From NCBI RefSeq assembly GCF_900110965.1, contig NZ_FOFO01000011.1, forward strand, positions 1 through 64,000: a stretch of 64,000 nucleotides of DNA. The letters run 5' to 3'. Under the pieces are notes generated by a model. The model was not told the DNA's origin. It did not search any database and worked only from the letters and a program-made list of their open reading frames with translations. Source of the DNA: Ectothiorhodospira magna. Its GTDB lineage: Bacteria; Pseudomonadota; Gammaproteobacteria; Ectothiorhodospirales; Ectothiorhodospiraceae. Position 1 is the stretch's first letter; every line of letters starts with the position of its first letter. Positions 7,307 to 17,461 of this stretch are shown here, piece by piece. The position numbers and the translations under genes are program-made.

Positions 7307-8266
7307 TCAGGGTGCCGGTGAGGCATCGGTGGATTCGGTGGCGATGGAGGGTTCCCGACGGTGGCCAATGGGGCTGGGGACTCCGGTGGCGGCCTGGGCC
7401 ACTTTTCGTACCTGGGCCCAGTCTACCTGGGCCGGTGTCTCCCCCACCACGGCCATCACCCGCTCCACCGCCGGGGTGAGACTATGATCTGCCCTGAATT
7501 CTTCCAGGGGTGGATGGGCCTCCAGATACAGGGTATCCCCCTGCCAGCCCACCTTGAAGGGTTGATTGATGATGCGGACAGCAGTGCCCAGGGACACGTG
7601 TCCATAGAGGGTGCGGATATCATCATTGTCCATGCGAATACAGCCGTGGGTCGCCCGCAGGCCGATACCGGTGGCCCAGTTGGTGCCGTGGATCAGATAA
7701 CTGGGACGACTCAGGCGCATGGCAAACGCCCCCAAGGGATTATCCGGCCCCGCAGGGACCACCGCCGGCAGGGTTTTGCCCTGGGCCGCGTAAGACTCCC
7801 GAACCGATTGAGGCGGAGTCCAGGTGGGATTTTCCCGTTTTTCCGTGATTCTGAGGGTGCCCAGGGGGGTATTCCAGTCCATGCGCCCAATGCTGACGGG
7901 GTAGGTCAGTACCTGCTGGCCGTCGGAAGTAAAATAGTACAGCCGCATCTCCGGCAGGTTGATAATGATGTCCCGGCGGGGAGCATCGGGTAATACAAAC
8001 TGCAATGGCAGCAATACCTTGGATCCGGCACCGGGAATCCAGGTGTTCAGATGTGGATTGGCGTTACGGATGGCTTCAAATCCCACCTGATGGCTGCGGG
8101 CAATGTCGATCAGGGTATCCTCGTAGCGGGCTTCCACATGGCGTAACGCCCCCACCAGATCGGATGCCGGTTGCAGGGGCAGGGTGGTTGCCCCAAGACC
8201 AGCGGACAGGCTCCACGCCCCGATCCCCAGCAGACCCAGAATGTACCGGAGTTTGGACGGCATCAC
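7307..8266 (-). CDS. L,D-transpeptidase (YkuD domain) with N-terminal LysM-like region
   Basis: A 319-residue periplasmic enzyme with a signal peptide ([21 protein letters not shown]), a LysM-like segment ([30 protein letters not shown]), then the YkuD domain. Its catalytic block is HGTNW...ATHGCIRM, with the nucleophilic cysteine in HGCIRM. These enzymes make 3-3 peptidoglycan crosslinks or attach lipoprotein to murein (ErfK/YbiS/YcfS group). The GTG start overlaps the uvrB stop (GTGA), so it is probably translated by coupling from uvrB. A C-terminal extension of about 80 residues follows the catalytic domain. Confidence 0.88.
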   Translation of the reverse strand: MMPSKLRYILGLLGIGAWSLSAGLGATTLPLQPASDLVGALRHVEARYEDTLIDIARSHQVGFEAIRNANPHLNTWIPGAGSKVLLPLQFVLPDAPRRDIIINLPEMRLYYFTSDGQQVLTYPVSIGRMDWNTPLGTLRITEKRENPTWTPPQSVRESYAAQGKTLPAVVPAGPDNPLGAFAMRLSRPSYLIHGTNWATGIGLRATHGCIRMDNDDIRTLYGHVSLGTAVRIINQPFKVGWQGDTLYLEAHPPLEEFRADHSLTPAVERVMAVVGETPAQVDWAQVRKVAQAATGVPSPIGHRREPSIATESTDASPAP

Positions 8267-10254
8267 GAAGTCACCTCCAGCATCTCTTCTCGCAGACGGG
8301 CCACCTGATCCCGCAGGCGGGCGGCGTCTTCAAATTCCAGATTACGGGCATGTTCCAGCATCTGCGCCTCCAGGCGATTGATGGCTTTGAGGGCCTCCCG
8401 AGGCGATAACCGGCCATAACCGGCCTTGTCCTCAGCCACCTTGTCAACGGGGGCATGGGCCCCTTCCATAATATCGGCAATGGGTCTTTGCACCCCTCGG
8501 GGAATGATGCCATGCAGCCGGTTATAGGCCGTCTGTTTTTCCCGGCGCCGGGCCGTTTCATCCATGGCCCGCTTCATGGATCCGGTGATGGTATCTGCAT
8601 ACAGGATGGCCTTGCCATTGAGATTGCGGGCCGCCCGGCCAATGGTCTGGATCAGGGAACGCTCCGAACGCAGAAAGCCTTCCTTGTCCGCGTCCAGGAT
8701 CGCCACCAGGGACACCTCCGGCATGTCCAGCCCTTCCCGCAACAGGTTGATCCCCACCAGCACGTCGAATGCTCCCAGACGCAGATCCCGTATGATTTCC
8801 ACCCGCTCTACAGTGTCAATATCCGAGTGCAGGTAGCGCACCCGAACCTCGTGTTCCCCCAGGTACTCGGTAAGGGCCTCGGCCATGCGCTTGGTCAGGG
8901 TGGTGATCAGCACCCGCTCGTTGGCCTGCACCCGCAGGCGGATTTCTGACAGTACATCATCCACCTGGGTCGCGGCAGGACGCACCTCCACTTCCGGGTC
9001 TACCAGTCCGGTGGGGCGCACCACCTGCTCGACCACCTGGCCGGCTTTCTCCTGTTCGTAGGGGCCGGGGGTGGCGGAGACGAAAATGGTCTGGGGAGAC
9101 AGGGCCTCAAACTCCTCAAAACGCAGTGGCCGGTTATCCAGGGCCGATGGCAGCCGGAAGCCGTATTGCACCAGCGTCTCCTTGCGGGAGCGGTCTCCCT
9201 TGTACATGGCCCCCAACTGGGGCACGGTAACGTGGCTTTCATCGATGACCAAAATGGCATCATCGGGCAGGTAATCCAGAAAACAGGGCGGGGGTTCCCC
9301 CGCATTGCGGCCAGACAGATAGCGGGAGTAATTTTCGATCCCCGAACAGTAGCCCAGCTCCAGCATCATCTCCAGATCAAACCGGGTGCGCTGTTCCAGA
9401 CGCTGGGCCTCCAGCCGTTGATCCCCCTGGTGTAACACGTTCAGACGCTGACGCAGTTCCTCCTTGATCCGTTCGGCGGCGGCCAGCAGGGTTTCCCGAG
9501 GGGTGGCGTAGTGGGTTTTGGGATAGAGGGTCAGGCGCGGCACCCGGCGCAGCACTTCCCCGGTGAGCGGGTCAAAGTAGGAGAGTCGTTCGATTTCTTC
9601 GTCGAACAGTTCGATACGCACCGCTTCCCGGTCTGATTCTGCCGGGTGAATGTCAATCACCTCCCCCCGCACCCGGTAGGTGCCCCGCCGGAGGTCCAGA
9701 TCGTTGCGGGTGTACTGCAACTCTGCCAGCCGACGCAGAATCTGGCGCTGGTCGATCACATCCCCCCGCTTGAGATGCAACACCATCTGCAGATAGGCCC
9801 GGGGATCTCCCAGGCCATAGATGGCGGACACACTGGCCACGATGACAACATCACGCCGCTCCAGCAGGGCACGGGTGGCAGACAGGCGCATCTGCTCGAT
9901 GTGGTCGTTGATGGCCGAATCCTTTTCGATGAAGGTATCCGAGGCCGGGACATAGGCTTCTGGCTGGTAATAGTCGTAGTAGGAGACAAAATATTCCACC
10001 GCATTGTCCGGAAAAAATCCCTTCATCTCCCCGTAAAGCTGGGCCGCCAGGGTCTTGTTGGGGGCAAGAATGAGGGCCGGGCGCTGGGTGTGCTGGATGA
10101 CATTGGCAATGGTGAAGGTCTTGCCCGAGCCGGTCACCCCCAACAGGGTCTGATGGGCCAGCCCGGAGGTCAGCCCCTCCAGCAAACGGTCAATGGCAGC
10201 AGGCTGGTCACCGGCGGGACGGTATGGGGTTTTGAGCTGAAAACAGGCGTCCAT
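8263..10254 (-). CDS. uvrB: Excinuclease ABC subunit B
   Basis: A 663-residue DNA-damage-recognition helicase of UvrABC nucleotide excision repair, close to the usual 670. Visible features are Walker A GVTGSGKT near residue 40, the beta-hairpin region [12 protein letters not shown] near 92, the DEAD-like box VIDESHVT, the helicase C-terminal motifs [17 protein letters not shown] and QTIGRAARN, and the C-terminal UVR motif ([23 protein letters not shown]) that binds UvrC. It overlaps the following L,D-transpeptidase gene by 4 bases and is divergent from the aminotransferase gene across a 139-base gap. Confidence 0.97.
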   Translation of the reverse strand: MDACFQLKTPYRPAGDQPAAIDRLLEGLTSGLAHQTLLGVTGSGKTFTIANVIQHTQRPALILAPNKTLAAQLYGEMKGFFPDNAVEYFVSYYDYYQPEAYVPASDTFIEKDSAINDHIEQMRLSATRALLERRDVVIVASVSAIYGLGDPRAYLQMVLHLKRGDVIDQRQILRRLAELQYTRNDLDLRRGTYRVRGEVIDIHPAESDREAVRIELFDEEIERLSYFDPLTGEVLRRVPRLTLYPKTHYATPRETLLAAAERIKEELRQRLNVLHQGDQRLEAQRLEQRTRFDLEMMLELGYCSGIENYSRYLSGRNAGEPPPCFLDYLPDDAILVIDESHVTVPQLGAMYKGDRSRKETLVQYGFRLPSALDNRPLRFEEFEALSPQTIFVSATPGPYEQEKAGQVVEQVVRPTGLVDPEVEVRPAATQVDDVLSEIRLRVQANERVLITTLTKRMAEALTEYLGEHEVRVRYLHSDIDTVERVEIIRDLRLGAFDVLVGINLLREGLDMPEVSLVAILDADKEGFLRSERSLIQTIGRAARNLNGKAILYADTITGSMKRAMDETARRREKQTAYNRLHGIIPRGVQRPIADIMEGAHAPVDKVAEDKAGYGRLSPREALKAINRLEAQMLEHARNLEFEDAARLRDQVARLREEMLEVTS

Positions 10255-10393
10255 TGGGCTTATCTTATCAACCAGGTTTAAGTATCATCCTACATCGACT
10301 CGGCGTGTCTTTCCTGTACGCGCCCTTGCACGCCTCCACCGGGTGTGCCCATGGTGCACCCCATCCATACACCCCCATTCCCTGGACATCGCC

Positions 10394-11581
10394 TTGGACA
10401 TCAAGCTCTCTTCCCGCGTTCAGCGCATCAAACCCTCCCCCACCCTGGCCGTGACCGCCCTGGCTGCCCAACTGCGCGCCCAGGGCCGGGACGTGATCGG
10501 CCTGGGAGCCGGCGAGCCGGATTTTCATACCCCGGACCCCATCAAGGAAGCCGGCATTGCCGCCATCCATAACAACAAGACCCGCTATACCCCGGTGGAT
10601 GGCACTCCCGGCCTGAAGCAGGCCATCATTGATAAATTCAAGCGTGACAACGGACACGAATTCCAGCCTGACCAGATTCTGGTCTCCTGTGGCGGTAAAC
10701 AGAGTTTCTTCAACCTGGCCCAGGCCCTGCTCAACGAAGGCGATGAAGTCATCATCCCCGCGCCCTACTGGGTTTCCTACCCGGACATGGTGCTGCTGGC
10801 CGATGGCCAGCCGGTGATCGTTTCCGCCGATCAGTCCCAGGGGTTCAAGATGACCCCCCAGCAACTGGAAGCCGCCATCACCCCCCGCACCCGCCTGGTG
10901 GTGATCAACAGCCCCTCCAACCCCACCGGCGTGGCCTACAGCCGCGAGGAACTGGCCGCCCTGGGTGAAGTGCTGTTGCGGCATCCCCATGTGCTGGTGG
11001 CCACCGACGACATGTACGAGCACATGATGTTCCGGGGCGTGCCCTTTGTGAACATCCTCATGGCCTGCCCGGCACTGTATGACCGCACCATCGTGCTCAA
11101 TGGCGTCTCCAAGGCCTATGCCATGACCGGCTGGCGGATCGGCTATGCCGGCGGCCCCAAGGCCCTGATCTCCGCCATGAAGAAGATCCAGTCCCAGAGC
11201 ACCTCCAACCCCACCTCCATCGCCCAGGAGGCCGCCGAGGCCGCCCTCAACGGCGACCAGAGCTGCGTGGCCGAGATGTGCAAGGCTTTCGAGCAGCGCC
11301 ATGACTATCTGGTGGCAGCCCTGAACGCCATCCCCGGTGTGGAATGCCTGCCCTCCGACGGCACGTTCTATGTCTTCCCCTGCGTCAAGGGTGCGATGGA
11401 GAAGCTGGGCATGGACAGCGACGTGAAGTTCTCCGAGTACCTGCTGGACAAGGTGGGCGTGGCCCTGGTGCCCGGTTCCGCCTTCGGCACCGACGGTCAC
11501 GTGCGCATTTCCTTTGCCACCAGCATGGATAATCTCAAGCAGGCGGTGGAAAGAATCGCCCGTGCGGTGGAAGGCAAATAA
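10394..11581 (+). CDS. Class I PLP-dependent aminotransferase, aspartate aminotransferase type
   Basis: A 395-residue fold-type I enzyme. KLSSRVQRIKPSPT opens the protein as in AspB/AatA-type aspartate aminotransferases. SPSNPTG is the PLP-phosphate/substrate loop, and NGVSKAYAMTGWRIGY carries the Schiff-base lysine (SKAYAMTGWR). It most likely interconverts aspartate/2-oxoglutarate and oxaloacetate/glutamate. The start is uncertain: a TTG at 10394 gives the family-standard N-terminus, while an in-frame ATG at 10343 would add 17 unlike residues; neither has a good ribosome site. The next gene downstream is tRNA-Asn. Confidence 0.9.
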   Translation: MDIKLSSRVQRIKPSPTLAVTALAAQLRAQGRDVIGLGAGEPDFHTPDPIKEAGIAAIHNNKTRYTPVDGTPGLKQAIIDKFKRDNGHEFQPDQILVSCGGKQSFFNLAQALLNEGDEVIIPAPYWVSYPDMVLLADGQPVIVSADQSQGFKMTPQQLEAAITPRTRLVVINSPSNPTGVAYSREELAALGEVLLRHPHVLVATDDMYEHMMFRGVPFVNILMACPALYDRTIVLNGVSKAYAMTGWRIGYAGGPKALISAMKKIQSQSTSNPTSIAQEAAEAALNGDQSCVAEMCKAFEQRHDYLVAALNAIPGVECLPSDGTFYVFPCVKGAMEKLGMDSDVKFSEYLLDKVGVALVPGSAFGTDGHVRISFATSMDNLKQAVERIARAVEGK

Positions 11582-11596
11582 ACTTCACAAAAGGTG

Positions 11597-11625
11597 TTGA
11601 CGAAGCCCGGGGGAACCCGTATTAT
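11597..11625 (+). promoter_or_regulatory. Sigma-70 promoter of tRNA-Asn
   Basis: TTGACG (-35, 11597-11602) and TATTAT (-10, 11620-11625) are separated by exactly 17 bases. A GC-rich discriminator (GCCGGGC) follows, which is typical of stringently controlled stable-RNA promoters. The predicted start lies near 11632, 12 bases before the tRNA. A 9-bp inverted repeat (GAAGCCCGG, 11602-11610, and CCGGGCTTC, 11627-11635) brackets the spacer and -10. Confidence 0.8.
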
Positions 11626-11643
11626 GCCGGGCTTCCAAGCAAT

Positions 11644-11719
11644 TCCCCGGTAGCTCAGTCGGTAGAGCGGGTGACTGTTAATCACTAGGTCGGCGGTTCG
11701 AGCCCGTCCCGGGGAGCCA
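11644..11719 (+). tRNA. tRNA-Asn (anticodon GTT)
   Basis: A 76-base cloverleaf. The acceptor stem TCCCCGG pairs with CCGGGGA, the D arm is AGCTCAGTCGGTAGAGC, the anticodon loop CTGTTAA places GTT at 11677-11679, the T arm contains GGTTCGAGCC, and discriminator G plus CCA (11717-11719) are encoded. It has its own promoter and a strong terminator. Confidence 0.97.
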
Positions 11720-11729
11720 AAACAGAGAA

Positions 11730-11760
11730 AGAGGCCAGAGGTTATTCTGGCCTCTTTTTT
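11730..11760 (+). terminator. Rho-independent terminator after tRNA-Asn
   Basis: A perfect 10-bp stem AGAGGCCAGA/TCTGGCCTCT (11730-11739 and 11746-11755) with a 6-base loop, followed by a run of T residues. It starts 10 bases after the tRNA CCA end. Confidence 0.92.
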
Positions 11761-11851
11761 CGTGCCCAAGGCATACCCTTCCGCTGGGTAACGCCAGCCA
11801 GATTGGGGCTTGTCGGGTATTCAGGTCGCGCTTTGCAACGGGACTCCACCC

Positions 11852-14449
11852 ATGGAACACTCCAAGCCACCTTCTACCACGGATTGGCTCTCACAAAAGT
11901 CAGGGGTAGCCCTGTCCCTGGGACTGGCCGGAACCGCCCTGGTGGTGCTGGTGCTGGCCCTGACCCTGTGGCAAGTGAACATCACCGCCCACAGCCTCAA
12001 GGAACGACTGCTCGATCAGGCCACTCAACTGGCTGCAGCCCTGGGATGGGAAGATGCCGAAACCCTGGCCCAAACCGATCTCCAGCAGCGGGCGCCAACC
12101 CCGGATGCGGTCAAACGGCAGTTGGAAGGCTTTTCATCGTTGTATGAACATCTGCGGATTTTCACCCTCATCCCCCGGGATGGCGCGTTTTTGTTCGGCC
12201 CCGGCAGCCATGACAACACCCTGCAGGGCCAGCCCTATGAGGCCAGGACCCAGAGCCTGGATACGGTGCTCAATACCGGGCAACCCCTGTTCAGCGGCAA
12301 GCATGACAATGGCTACGGTCATCATGCCCGCGCTCTGGCACCCATTCTTCATCCCCGCACCGGAGAGGTGCTGCTGATCGTCAAGGTGGAGATTCCGGCA
12401 GCAGTCTGGAATCAGTTTCTGCGTCAGACCTTTCTGCCTGGACTGATCGCCGCAATCCTGCTGGTGGCCCTCTTTGCCGTGATCATCCTGCGGGTCCTTG
12501 GTCCCTCCCGGAATCAACAGGAGGAGCAGGGGGCCGGGATCGTGTTTCTGGTCACCTTGCTCATTGGTTTGATGCTCACGGGTCTGGGCACCCTGTTGGC
12601 GCAGCAGATTGGTCTGCAGGAACAGGAAAGAAGCTTTGAACGACAGGCGTCCCAGCATGCCCAGCGGCTACGGGAAGTGATGCAACGGGCCTCGGACGAT
12701 CTGCATACCCTGGCCCGATTCATGGAAGTACACGGCGCCCAGGGGCGCATGGACTTTAGTGATTATGTCCGGCCCTTGATCCAGCGCTCGCCCCTGCAGG
12801 CCTACATGTGGGTACCGGTGGTCACCCCGGAGACCCGGCCCTTTATGGAATGGGAAGCCCAGGCGGATGGCCTCACCGGATTTCGGCTGTATGAATACGA
12901 TCCGCTCGGCGGCATCCGGCTGGTGCCGGAAGATTCCCTCAAAATCCACTACCCGGCACTGTATATCGAACCGCCCGGCAAGGGCTGGTCCACCCTGGGA
13001 TTTGATATGGGGTCCCAGCGACATCACCGCATTGCCCTGATGCGGGCTGTCAGCACTGGCCGGGTCATCGGTACCCCGCCTGTACCCCTGCTGTTCCAGG
13101 ATCAGGCCCCTGATGACCGGGGCAGCCTGATCTTCAAGCGGGTGGAGACACGGACTGAACCCATGATGGATGGCGACCTGACGGCCAAGGGATTGGTGGC
13201 CGCTGCCCTGCTGTTTCAGGATGCCCTGGAACGGGTCATGGGCATGCACGATGTTCAAGGTGCGCAGATGCTGCTGCAACTGGTGGCCCTGGATGGAGAT
13301 AACAGCCCCACGGTAGTGGCCCGTCATCCGGGTACCCACAACGGCCTGGAAGAAAGCGCCCCCGCGCCTGTCGAAACCCCCAACTTTTTGCCCCATCAAG
13401 CTGTCTCCCTGAACAGGGGCAGCGAAATGGAAAATCTGCGGATCAACCTGGTCAGCAGCCCTTTCCAGCGGGCCTATCCCCTGCTGGAGTTTGATCAGAC
13501 CCATGCTCTGGTGGCCATCCCCAGAAAGGATTTCTTTGACGACCATCCTGTCTATGGTACCTGGGCCGTGGGGCTGCTGGGGTCGATCATGAGCCTGCTG
13601 GCGGCCTTCATGGCCTTCATGCTGCGCTCACGGCAACTGTCCGTGGACCGGTTGGTGGAACTGCGTACCCGTGAACTGGAAGCCAGTCGTGCCCAGGCGG
13701 AAAAGGCCAATCAGGCCAAATCCGAATTTCTTTCACGCATGAGCCATGAGCTGCGCACGCCCCTGAATGGGGTACTGGGATTTTCCCAGCTTCTGGAAGC
13801 AGACCCGGAACTCAATGAGGAACAGCGGGAGAATGTTCTGGAAATTCTCCACGCGGGACGGCATTTGCTGCGACTCATCGACGAAATTCTCGATCTGTCA
13901 CGAATCGAAGCAGGCAGAATCCAGATCAGCCTGTCACCCCAGAGTCTGGACAGCCTGTTTGATGAATGTGCCGCTCTGATGGTCCCTCTGGCTGCAGAGC
14001 ATCAGGTGCGGCTGCATCGAACCCAAGCGACCCGGTTGTATGTTCAGGCAGATCCCTTGCGGCTCAAGCAGGTTGTGCTGAATCTTTTGTCCAATGCCAT
14101 CAAATACAACATACCGCAAGGGGAAGTCTGGCTTCACGCCGAAGCAGACCGAACCCAGGGCACCGTCCACATCAGGGTGACAGACTCCGGGCGCGGAATT
14201 CCGCCGGAACGCATCGATACCTTGTTCCAGTCCTTTATCCGGCTCCATGAAAGGGAAGCCCCCGAAATCAAGGGCACCGGCATCGGCCTGGCCATTTGCA
14301 GGCATCTGGTAGAACTGATGCACGGCCACATTGGTGCCACGCACCACAAACCCCAGGGCAGCATCTTCTGGATTGAATTGCCGATGGCCGAACCCCAGGA
14401 AGAATCAGCCCCGGAAGCAGCACGGCCCGGCGCCGTGGACAGGGCCTGA
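11852..14449 (+). CDS. Membrane sensor histidine kinase with CHASE domain
   Basis: An 865-residue sensor. The first transmembrane helix (about 19-42) precedes a periplasmic stretch, followed by more helices near 190-215 and 230-255. A second extracytoplasmic region with a CHASE domain (about 285-450, including LQAYMWVPVV and FRLYEYDPLG) and a final helix near 575-600 come next. The kinase core follows: H-box MSHELRTPLNG with the phosphorylatable histidine at about 632, N-box LLSNAIKYN, G1 DSGRGIP, and G2 GTGIGLAIC. There is no receiver domain and no response-regulator gene nearby, so the partner is unknown. The ATG at 11852 is chosen over a TTG at 11810; both have weak ribosome sites. It converges with the next gene with 7 bases between stops. 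Confidence 0.88.
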   Translation: MEHSKPPSTTDWLSQKSGVALSLGLAGTALVVLVLALTLWQVNITAHSLKERLLDQATQLAAALGWEDAETLAQTDLQQRAPTPDAVKRQLEGFSSLYEHLRIFTLIPRDGAFLFGPGSHDNTLQGQPYEARTQSLDTVLNTGQPLFSGKHDNGYGHHARALAPILHPRTGEVLLIVKVEIPAAVWNQFLRQTFLPGLIAAILLVALFAVIILRVLGPSRNQQEEQGAGIVFLVTLLIGLMLTGLGTLLAQQIGLQEQERSFERQASQHAQRLREVMQRASDDLHTLARFMEVHGAQGRMDFSDYVRPLIQRSPLQAYMWVPVVTPETRPFMEWEAQADGLTGFRLYEYDPLGGIRLVPEDSLKIHYPALYIEPPGKGWSTLGFDMGSQRHHRIALMRAVSTGRVIGTPPVPLLFQDQAPDDRGSLIFKRVETRTEPMMDGDLTAKGLVAAALLFQDALERVMGMHDVQGAQMLLQLVALDGDNSPTVVARHPGTHNGLEESAPAPVETPNFLPHQAVSLNRGSEMENLRINLVSSPFQRAYPLLEFDQTHALVAIPRKDFFDDHPVYGTWAVGLLGSIMSLLAAFMAFMLRSRQLSVDRLVELRTRELEASRAQAEKANQAKSEFLSRMSHELRTPLNGVLGFSQLLEADPELNEEQRENVLEILHAGRHLLRLIDEILDLSRIEAGRIQISLSPQSLDSLFDECAALMVPLAAEHQVRLHRTQATRLYVQADPLRLKQVVLNLLSNAIKYNIPQGEVWLHAEADRTQGTVHIRVTDSGRGIPPERIDTLFQSFIRLHEREAPEIKGTGIGLAICRHLVELMHGHIGATHHKPQGSIFWIELPMAEPQEESAPEAARPGAVDRA

Positions 14450-14456
14450 GCGCCCG

Positions 14457-16379
14457 TCAGTCTGCCAGCAGACGGCGCGCCCTGACCAGCCCCCGATACC
14501 AGTGACGCCGGGGGCTGGGTACCAGGGGCGGACGCAGACTGAGTAAACTGATTCGGGGCATCTCTTCCACGTGGCTTTGGGAAATCATGCCCAGTACCTG
14601 CGGGCGGGCACCGTAGGTCTCGATGAGAAAGTGACGGGCAGCGTCCGTCAGCCTGACCCGGTAATGCTTCACCAGGGCCAGGGCCAGACGTTCTGCGGCC
14701 CGACTCATGTCCTGCTCCACCTCCAGGGCCATGGCTTCCCCCAGGATACGTTTTTCCTGGGCACTCATGCCCGGCTCCAGATTGCCTAAATAACTGGCCT
14801 GGGTTGCCCCCACCCCCCGCTGTACTTCTGGTCGGGACAGACCGATATGGGGTTCCAGGGCCAGAGCCACTTCCACCGCCAGTTGTCTGGCACCATCCAG
14901 GGTCAGGGGCCGGCGACGACCATCCCTACGGGTGAAAAACCGGCGCCCCCGTTTTTCAAGATGCTCCCCGTGGAGATACTTCACCAGATGCTGACAGACG
15001 GATTCACGGGCTTCCTCGTCCAGGCTGACCACTTTTTCCACGATGCGAAGCCCTCGCCGCCCCGGTCCTACCCGCAATTGCTCGGAGGCATCCAGATCCC
15101 GGGAAGTCAGCGCCTCCCAGGCCTCCGATGCCCGCAGCAGTTCTGCATGGACACGCCCCACTTCCTGAAAAGCCTCGTGAGCGGTGCGATACAGGCGCAG
15201 GGCCGTGGCCAGATGTTCTGCCAATCGCAGCAGATCCCCACGGGACTTTGGCATGTCTCCGGTCCGGCTCAAATCATCCACCTGAGCGGCCAGGGTATCC
15301 AGCGCCAGCACCACCCGTTCCACCAGCAGATGGGAAGACAATCCTTCGGGCACCGCTTCGTAGAGCAGTAGATCCGCCTCCACCAGCCAGGACGCCAGGG
15401 CGCGAATCCGGTTACTGGCAGCCGCCTGGGCGATACGGTAACGGCTACGGGCCGCTTCCATCCGGTCCAGCGCTCCGGCCAAACGCCATTTGCCGGTATA
15501 GCTGAACATCAACATGGGGATCTCCCGCCCATTGATCAGCTCAAAGGCCAGCACCAGCATGGCCTCCACATCGGCAGTGGTCATTAACAGGAAGTTATCC
15601 TGCTCGATGGCCGCCATCACCCGTTCCAGAAAAAACTCATCCCGGGGCGCTCCCAACTGGAGCCGGGGCGCCCGACCCAGATAGCGTTCCCGCAGAATAC
15701 CTGCGGCAACCGGGGCAATCTGGCGAAGATCTGCAACGATATGCTCGAATTCTTCGCCTTTTTCCTGGTGAATATCACGAATGCGGGAATACAGGCCGGC
15801 CCGGCGGAAGGTATCAATCTGGGCCAACCAGCGCCCCAGGGCCGGATTGCCGGTGAGTTCCTCACAGGCAAAAGCCACCCCTTCGGGGGATAGATCTACC
15901 CGTTGCAGCAACTGCACAGCGGCCTCACGGCGACGGACTTCCGGTTCCAATCCCTCCATGGCCAGATCCCGTACCGCCAGGATCAGATCCCCCAGTGTGT
16001 CGATGGCTTCCATGACATCCACCCGGGCCTGCTCCTTGGCGCTACCGTGGATACTGTCATAGACAATCTTGGCCACCAGACCAATCAGGCCGGAGAGTAC
16101 GGTAAAGCTGACAAAATAGGTGACCAGTTCCAGGGAAGGTGGGCGACCATAGCCAATGTAGTAACCACCGGAAAGGCCCAGTACCGTCACCGGACCTGCC
16201 GTCCAGGCAATATTGAGCAGATTGCGGGAAACCCGTGTCCGCTTGACGGCCCTGGACCAGCGCTGGTAACGCTCATCATCCCGCCGTCCCAGGGAAACGG
16301 CATTTTCCCTGGGACGGCCAGACCACCCCATGAATCTAAACCAGCTCACGTCCTGACCGATGCCTGTTACGGGCGGCAC
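14457..16379 (-). CDS. Uncharacterised 640-residue protein with two N-terminal membrane helices
   Basis: Not recognised. Two hydrophobic helices (about residues 55-75 and 84-106) are followed by about 530 mostly helical, cytosolic-looking residues rich in Arg, Leu and Ala. No catalytic motif, Walker box or metal-binding cluster could be seen. The N-terminal 45 residues are basic and may be mis-extended: a GTG at 16379 opens the frame, and an ATG at 16331 (MGWSGRPRE) is an alternative start. Codon use matches its neighbours and there is no frameshift, so it looks like a real gene. It converges on the CHASE histidine kinase (7-base gap) and is transcribed from the galU side. Confidence 0.75.
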   Translation of the reverse strand: MPPVTGIGQDVSWFRFMGWSGRPRENAVSLGRRDDERYQRWSRAVKRTRVSRNLLNIAWTAGPVTVLGLSGGYYIGYGRPPSLELVTYFVSFTVLSGLIGLVAKIVYDSIHGSAKEQARVDVMEAIDTLGDLILAVRDLAMEGLEPEVRRREAAVQLLQRVDLSPEGVAFACEELTGNPALGRWLAQIDTFRRAGLYSRIRDIHQEKGEEFEHIVADLRQIAPVAAGILRERYLGRAPRLQLGAPRDEFFLERVMAAIEQDNFLLMTTADVEAMLVLAFELINGREIPMLMFSYTGKWRLAGALDRMEAARSRYRIAQAAASNRIRALASWLVEADLLLYEAVPEGLSSHLLVERVVLALDTLAAQVDDLSRTGDMPKSRGDLLRLAEHLATALRLYRTAHEAFQEVGRVHAELLRASEAWEALTSRDLDASEQLRVGPGRRGLRIVEKVVSLDEEARESVCQHLVKYLHGEHLEKRGRRFFTRRDGRRRPLTLDGARQLAVEVALALEPHIGLSRPEVQRGVGATQASYLGNLEPGMSAQEKRILGEAMALEVEQDMSRAAERLALALVKHYRVRLTDAARHFLIETYGARPQVLGMISQSHVEEMPRISLLSLRPPLVPSPRRHWYRGLVRARRLLAD

Positions 16380-16418
16380 TTTGTGCCGACCTGTGATGAT
16401 GTGACCTGATACCTACAG

Positions 16419-17306
16419 TCAACTCACGCGACTGCAAACCTGTTTTAGCAGATACTCCCGGAAATCGTCCTTGAGCTCTGGATGCTTCAGAGCGTATTCC
16501 ACGGTGGCCTGCAAGTAGCCAAGCTTGCTGCCGCAGTCATAGCGGATACCATTGAAGCGGTGGGCCAGCACCTGCTGCTCCTTAAGCAGATCGGAAATGG
16601 CATCGGTGAGCTGGATTTCACCCCCCGCCCCTTGAGGGGTATTCTCCAGCAGATCGAAAATGCGGGGGGTGAGAATGTAGCGCCCCACCACAGCCATATT
16701 CGACGGAGCCACTTCCGGGGCTGGTTTTTCCACAATACCCTTGACGTTCCAAAGCCGCTCTGCCAAGGGTTCTGGTGTGACCACGCCATATTTCTGGGTT
16801 TCCGTGGGAGGCACTTCCTCTACACCAAGGATGCTGCAACCATGCTGTTCATGGATATCCACCATCTGTTTGAGTGCCCCTTGTCCACCGCCGTCGATGA
16901 GGTCATCGGCCAGAATCACGGCAAAGGGTTCATCTCCCACCACTGGCCGGGCACAGCCTACCGCATGTCCCAGACCCAGGGCCTCGGCCTGACGAATGTA
17001 GATACAGGTGATCTCTGAAGGCAGGATGTTGCGGACAATCTCCAGCATTTTTTCCTTGCCGCGCTCCTGCAACTCGGTTTCCAGTTCGTAGGCTTTGTCA
17101 AAATGATCGGGAATGGAGCGCTTGTTGCGACCGGTAACAAACACCAGCACGTCGATACCGGCTTCAACTGCCTCCTCTGCAGCGTACTGGATCAGTGGCT
17201 TGTCCACCACCGGCAGCATTTCCTTGGGATTGGCCTTGGTGGCAGGCAGGAAACGTGTACCCATTCCCGCCACGGGAAAAACCGCCTTACGTATCTTCTT
17301 TTGCAT
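16419..17306 (-). CDS. galU: UTP--glucose-1-phosphate uridylyltransferase
   Basis: A 295-residue cytosolic nucleotidyltransferase that makes UDP-glucose from UTP and glucose-1-phosphate for LPS, capsule and glycan synthesis. The N-terminus [31 protein letters not shown] carries the nucleotide-binding GxGTR and the catalytic lysine. [10 protein letters not shown] and GIVEKPAP are family-typical substrate loops. The ATG at 17306 (MQKKIRK) fits the family; a frame extension to 17381 has no homology. The gene is followed downstream by the unrecognised 640-residue protein. Confidence 0.95.
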   Translation of the reverse strand: MQKKIRKAVFPVAGMGTRFLPATKANPKEMLPVVDKPLIQYAAEEAVEAGIDVLVFVTGRNKRSIPDHFDKAYELETELQERGKEKMLEIVRNILPSEITCIYIRQAEALGLGHAVGCARPVVGDEPFAVILADDLIDGGGQGALKQMVDIHEQHGCSILGVEEVPPTETQKYGVVTPEPLAERLWNVKGIVEKPAPEVAPSNMAVVGRYILTPRIFDLLENTPQGAGGEIQLTDAISDLLKEQQVLAHRFNGIRYDCGSKLGYLQATVEYALKHPELKDDFREYLLKQVCSRVS

Positions 17307-17382
17307 AACCACGTCTTCATCGGTCGAAGTGAATGGATGACTCAGTGCCACGATCAGTATAGGCGGTGGGGATTTTGCCAAA

Positions 17383-17410
17383 CAAACAAGGGGCGGTAAT
17401 CCCGCCCCTT
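17383..17410 (-). terminator. Rho-independent terminator downstream of comEA
   Basis: A 9-bp stem AAGGGGCGG/CCGCCCCTT (17388-17396 and 17402-17410) with a 5-base loop, followed on the minus strand by TTGTTTGTTT. It separates comEA from galU. A second, weaker stem GGTTCA/TGAACC lies at 17420-17442. Confidence 0.75.
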
Positions 17411-17461
17411 GCTGGTATCGGGTTCAACCCTGGGGGCTGAACCATCAGGCATGAGCAGGCG

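Noticed and set aside
10268-11500. A 410-codon frame antisense to the aminotransferase gene
   Set aside because: Gly/His/Gln-rich composition and no motif; the plus-strand enzyme has clear PLP signatures.
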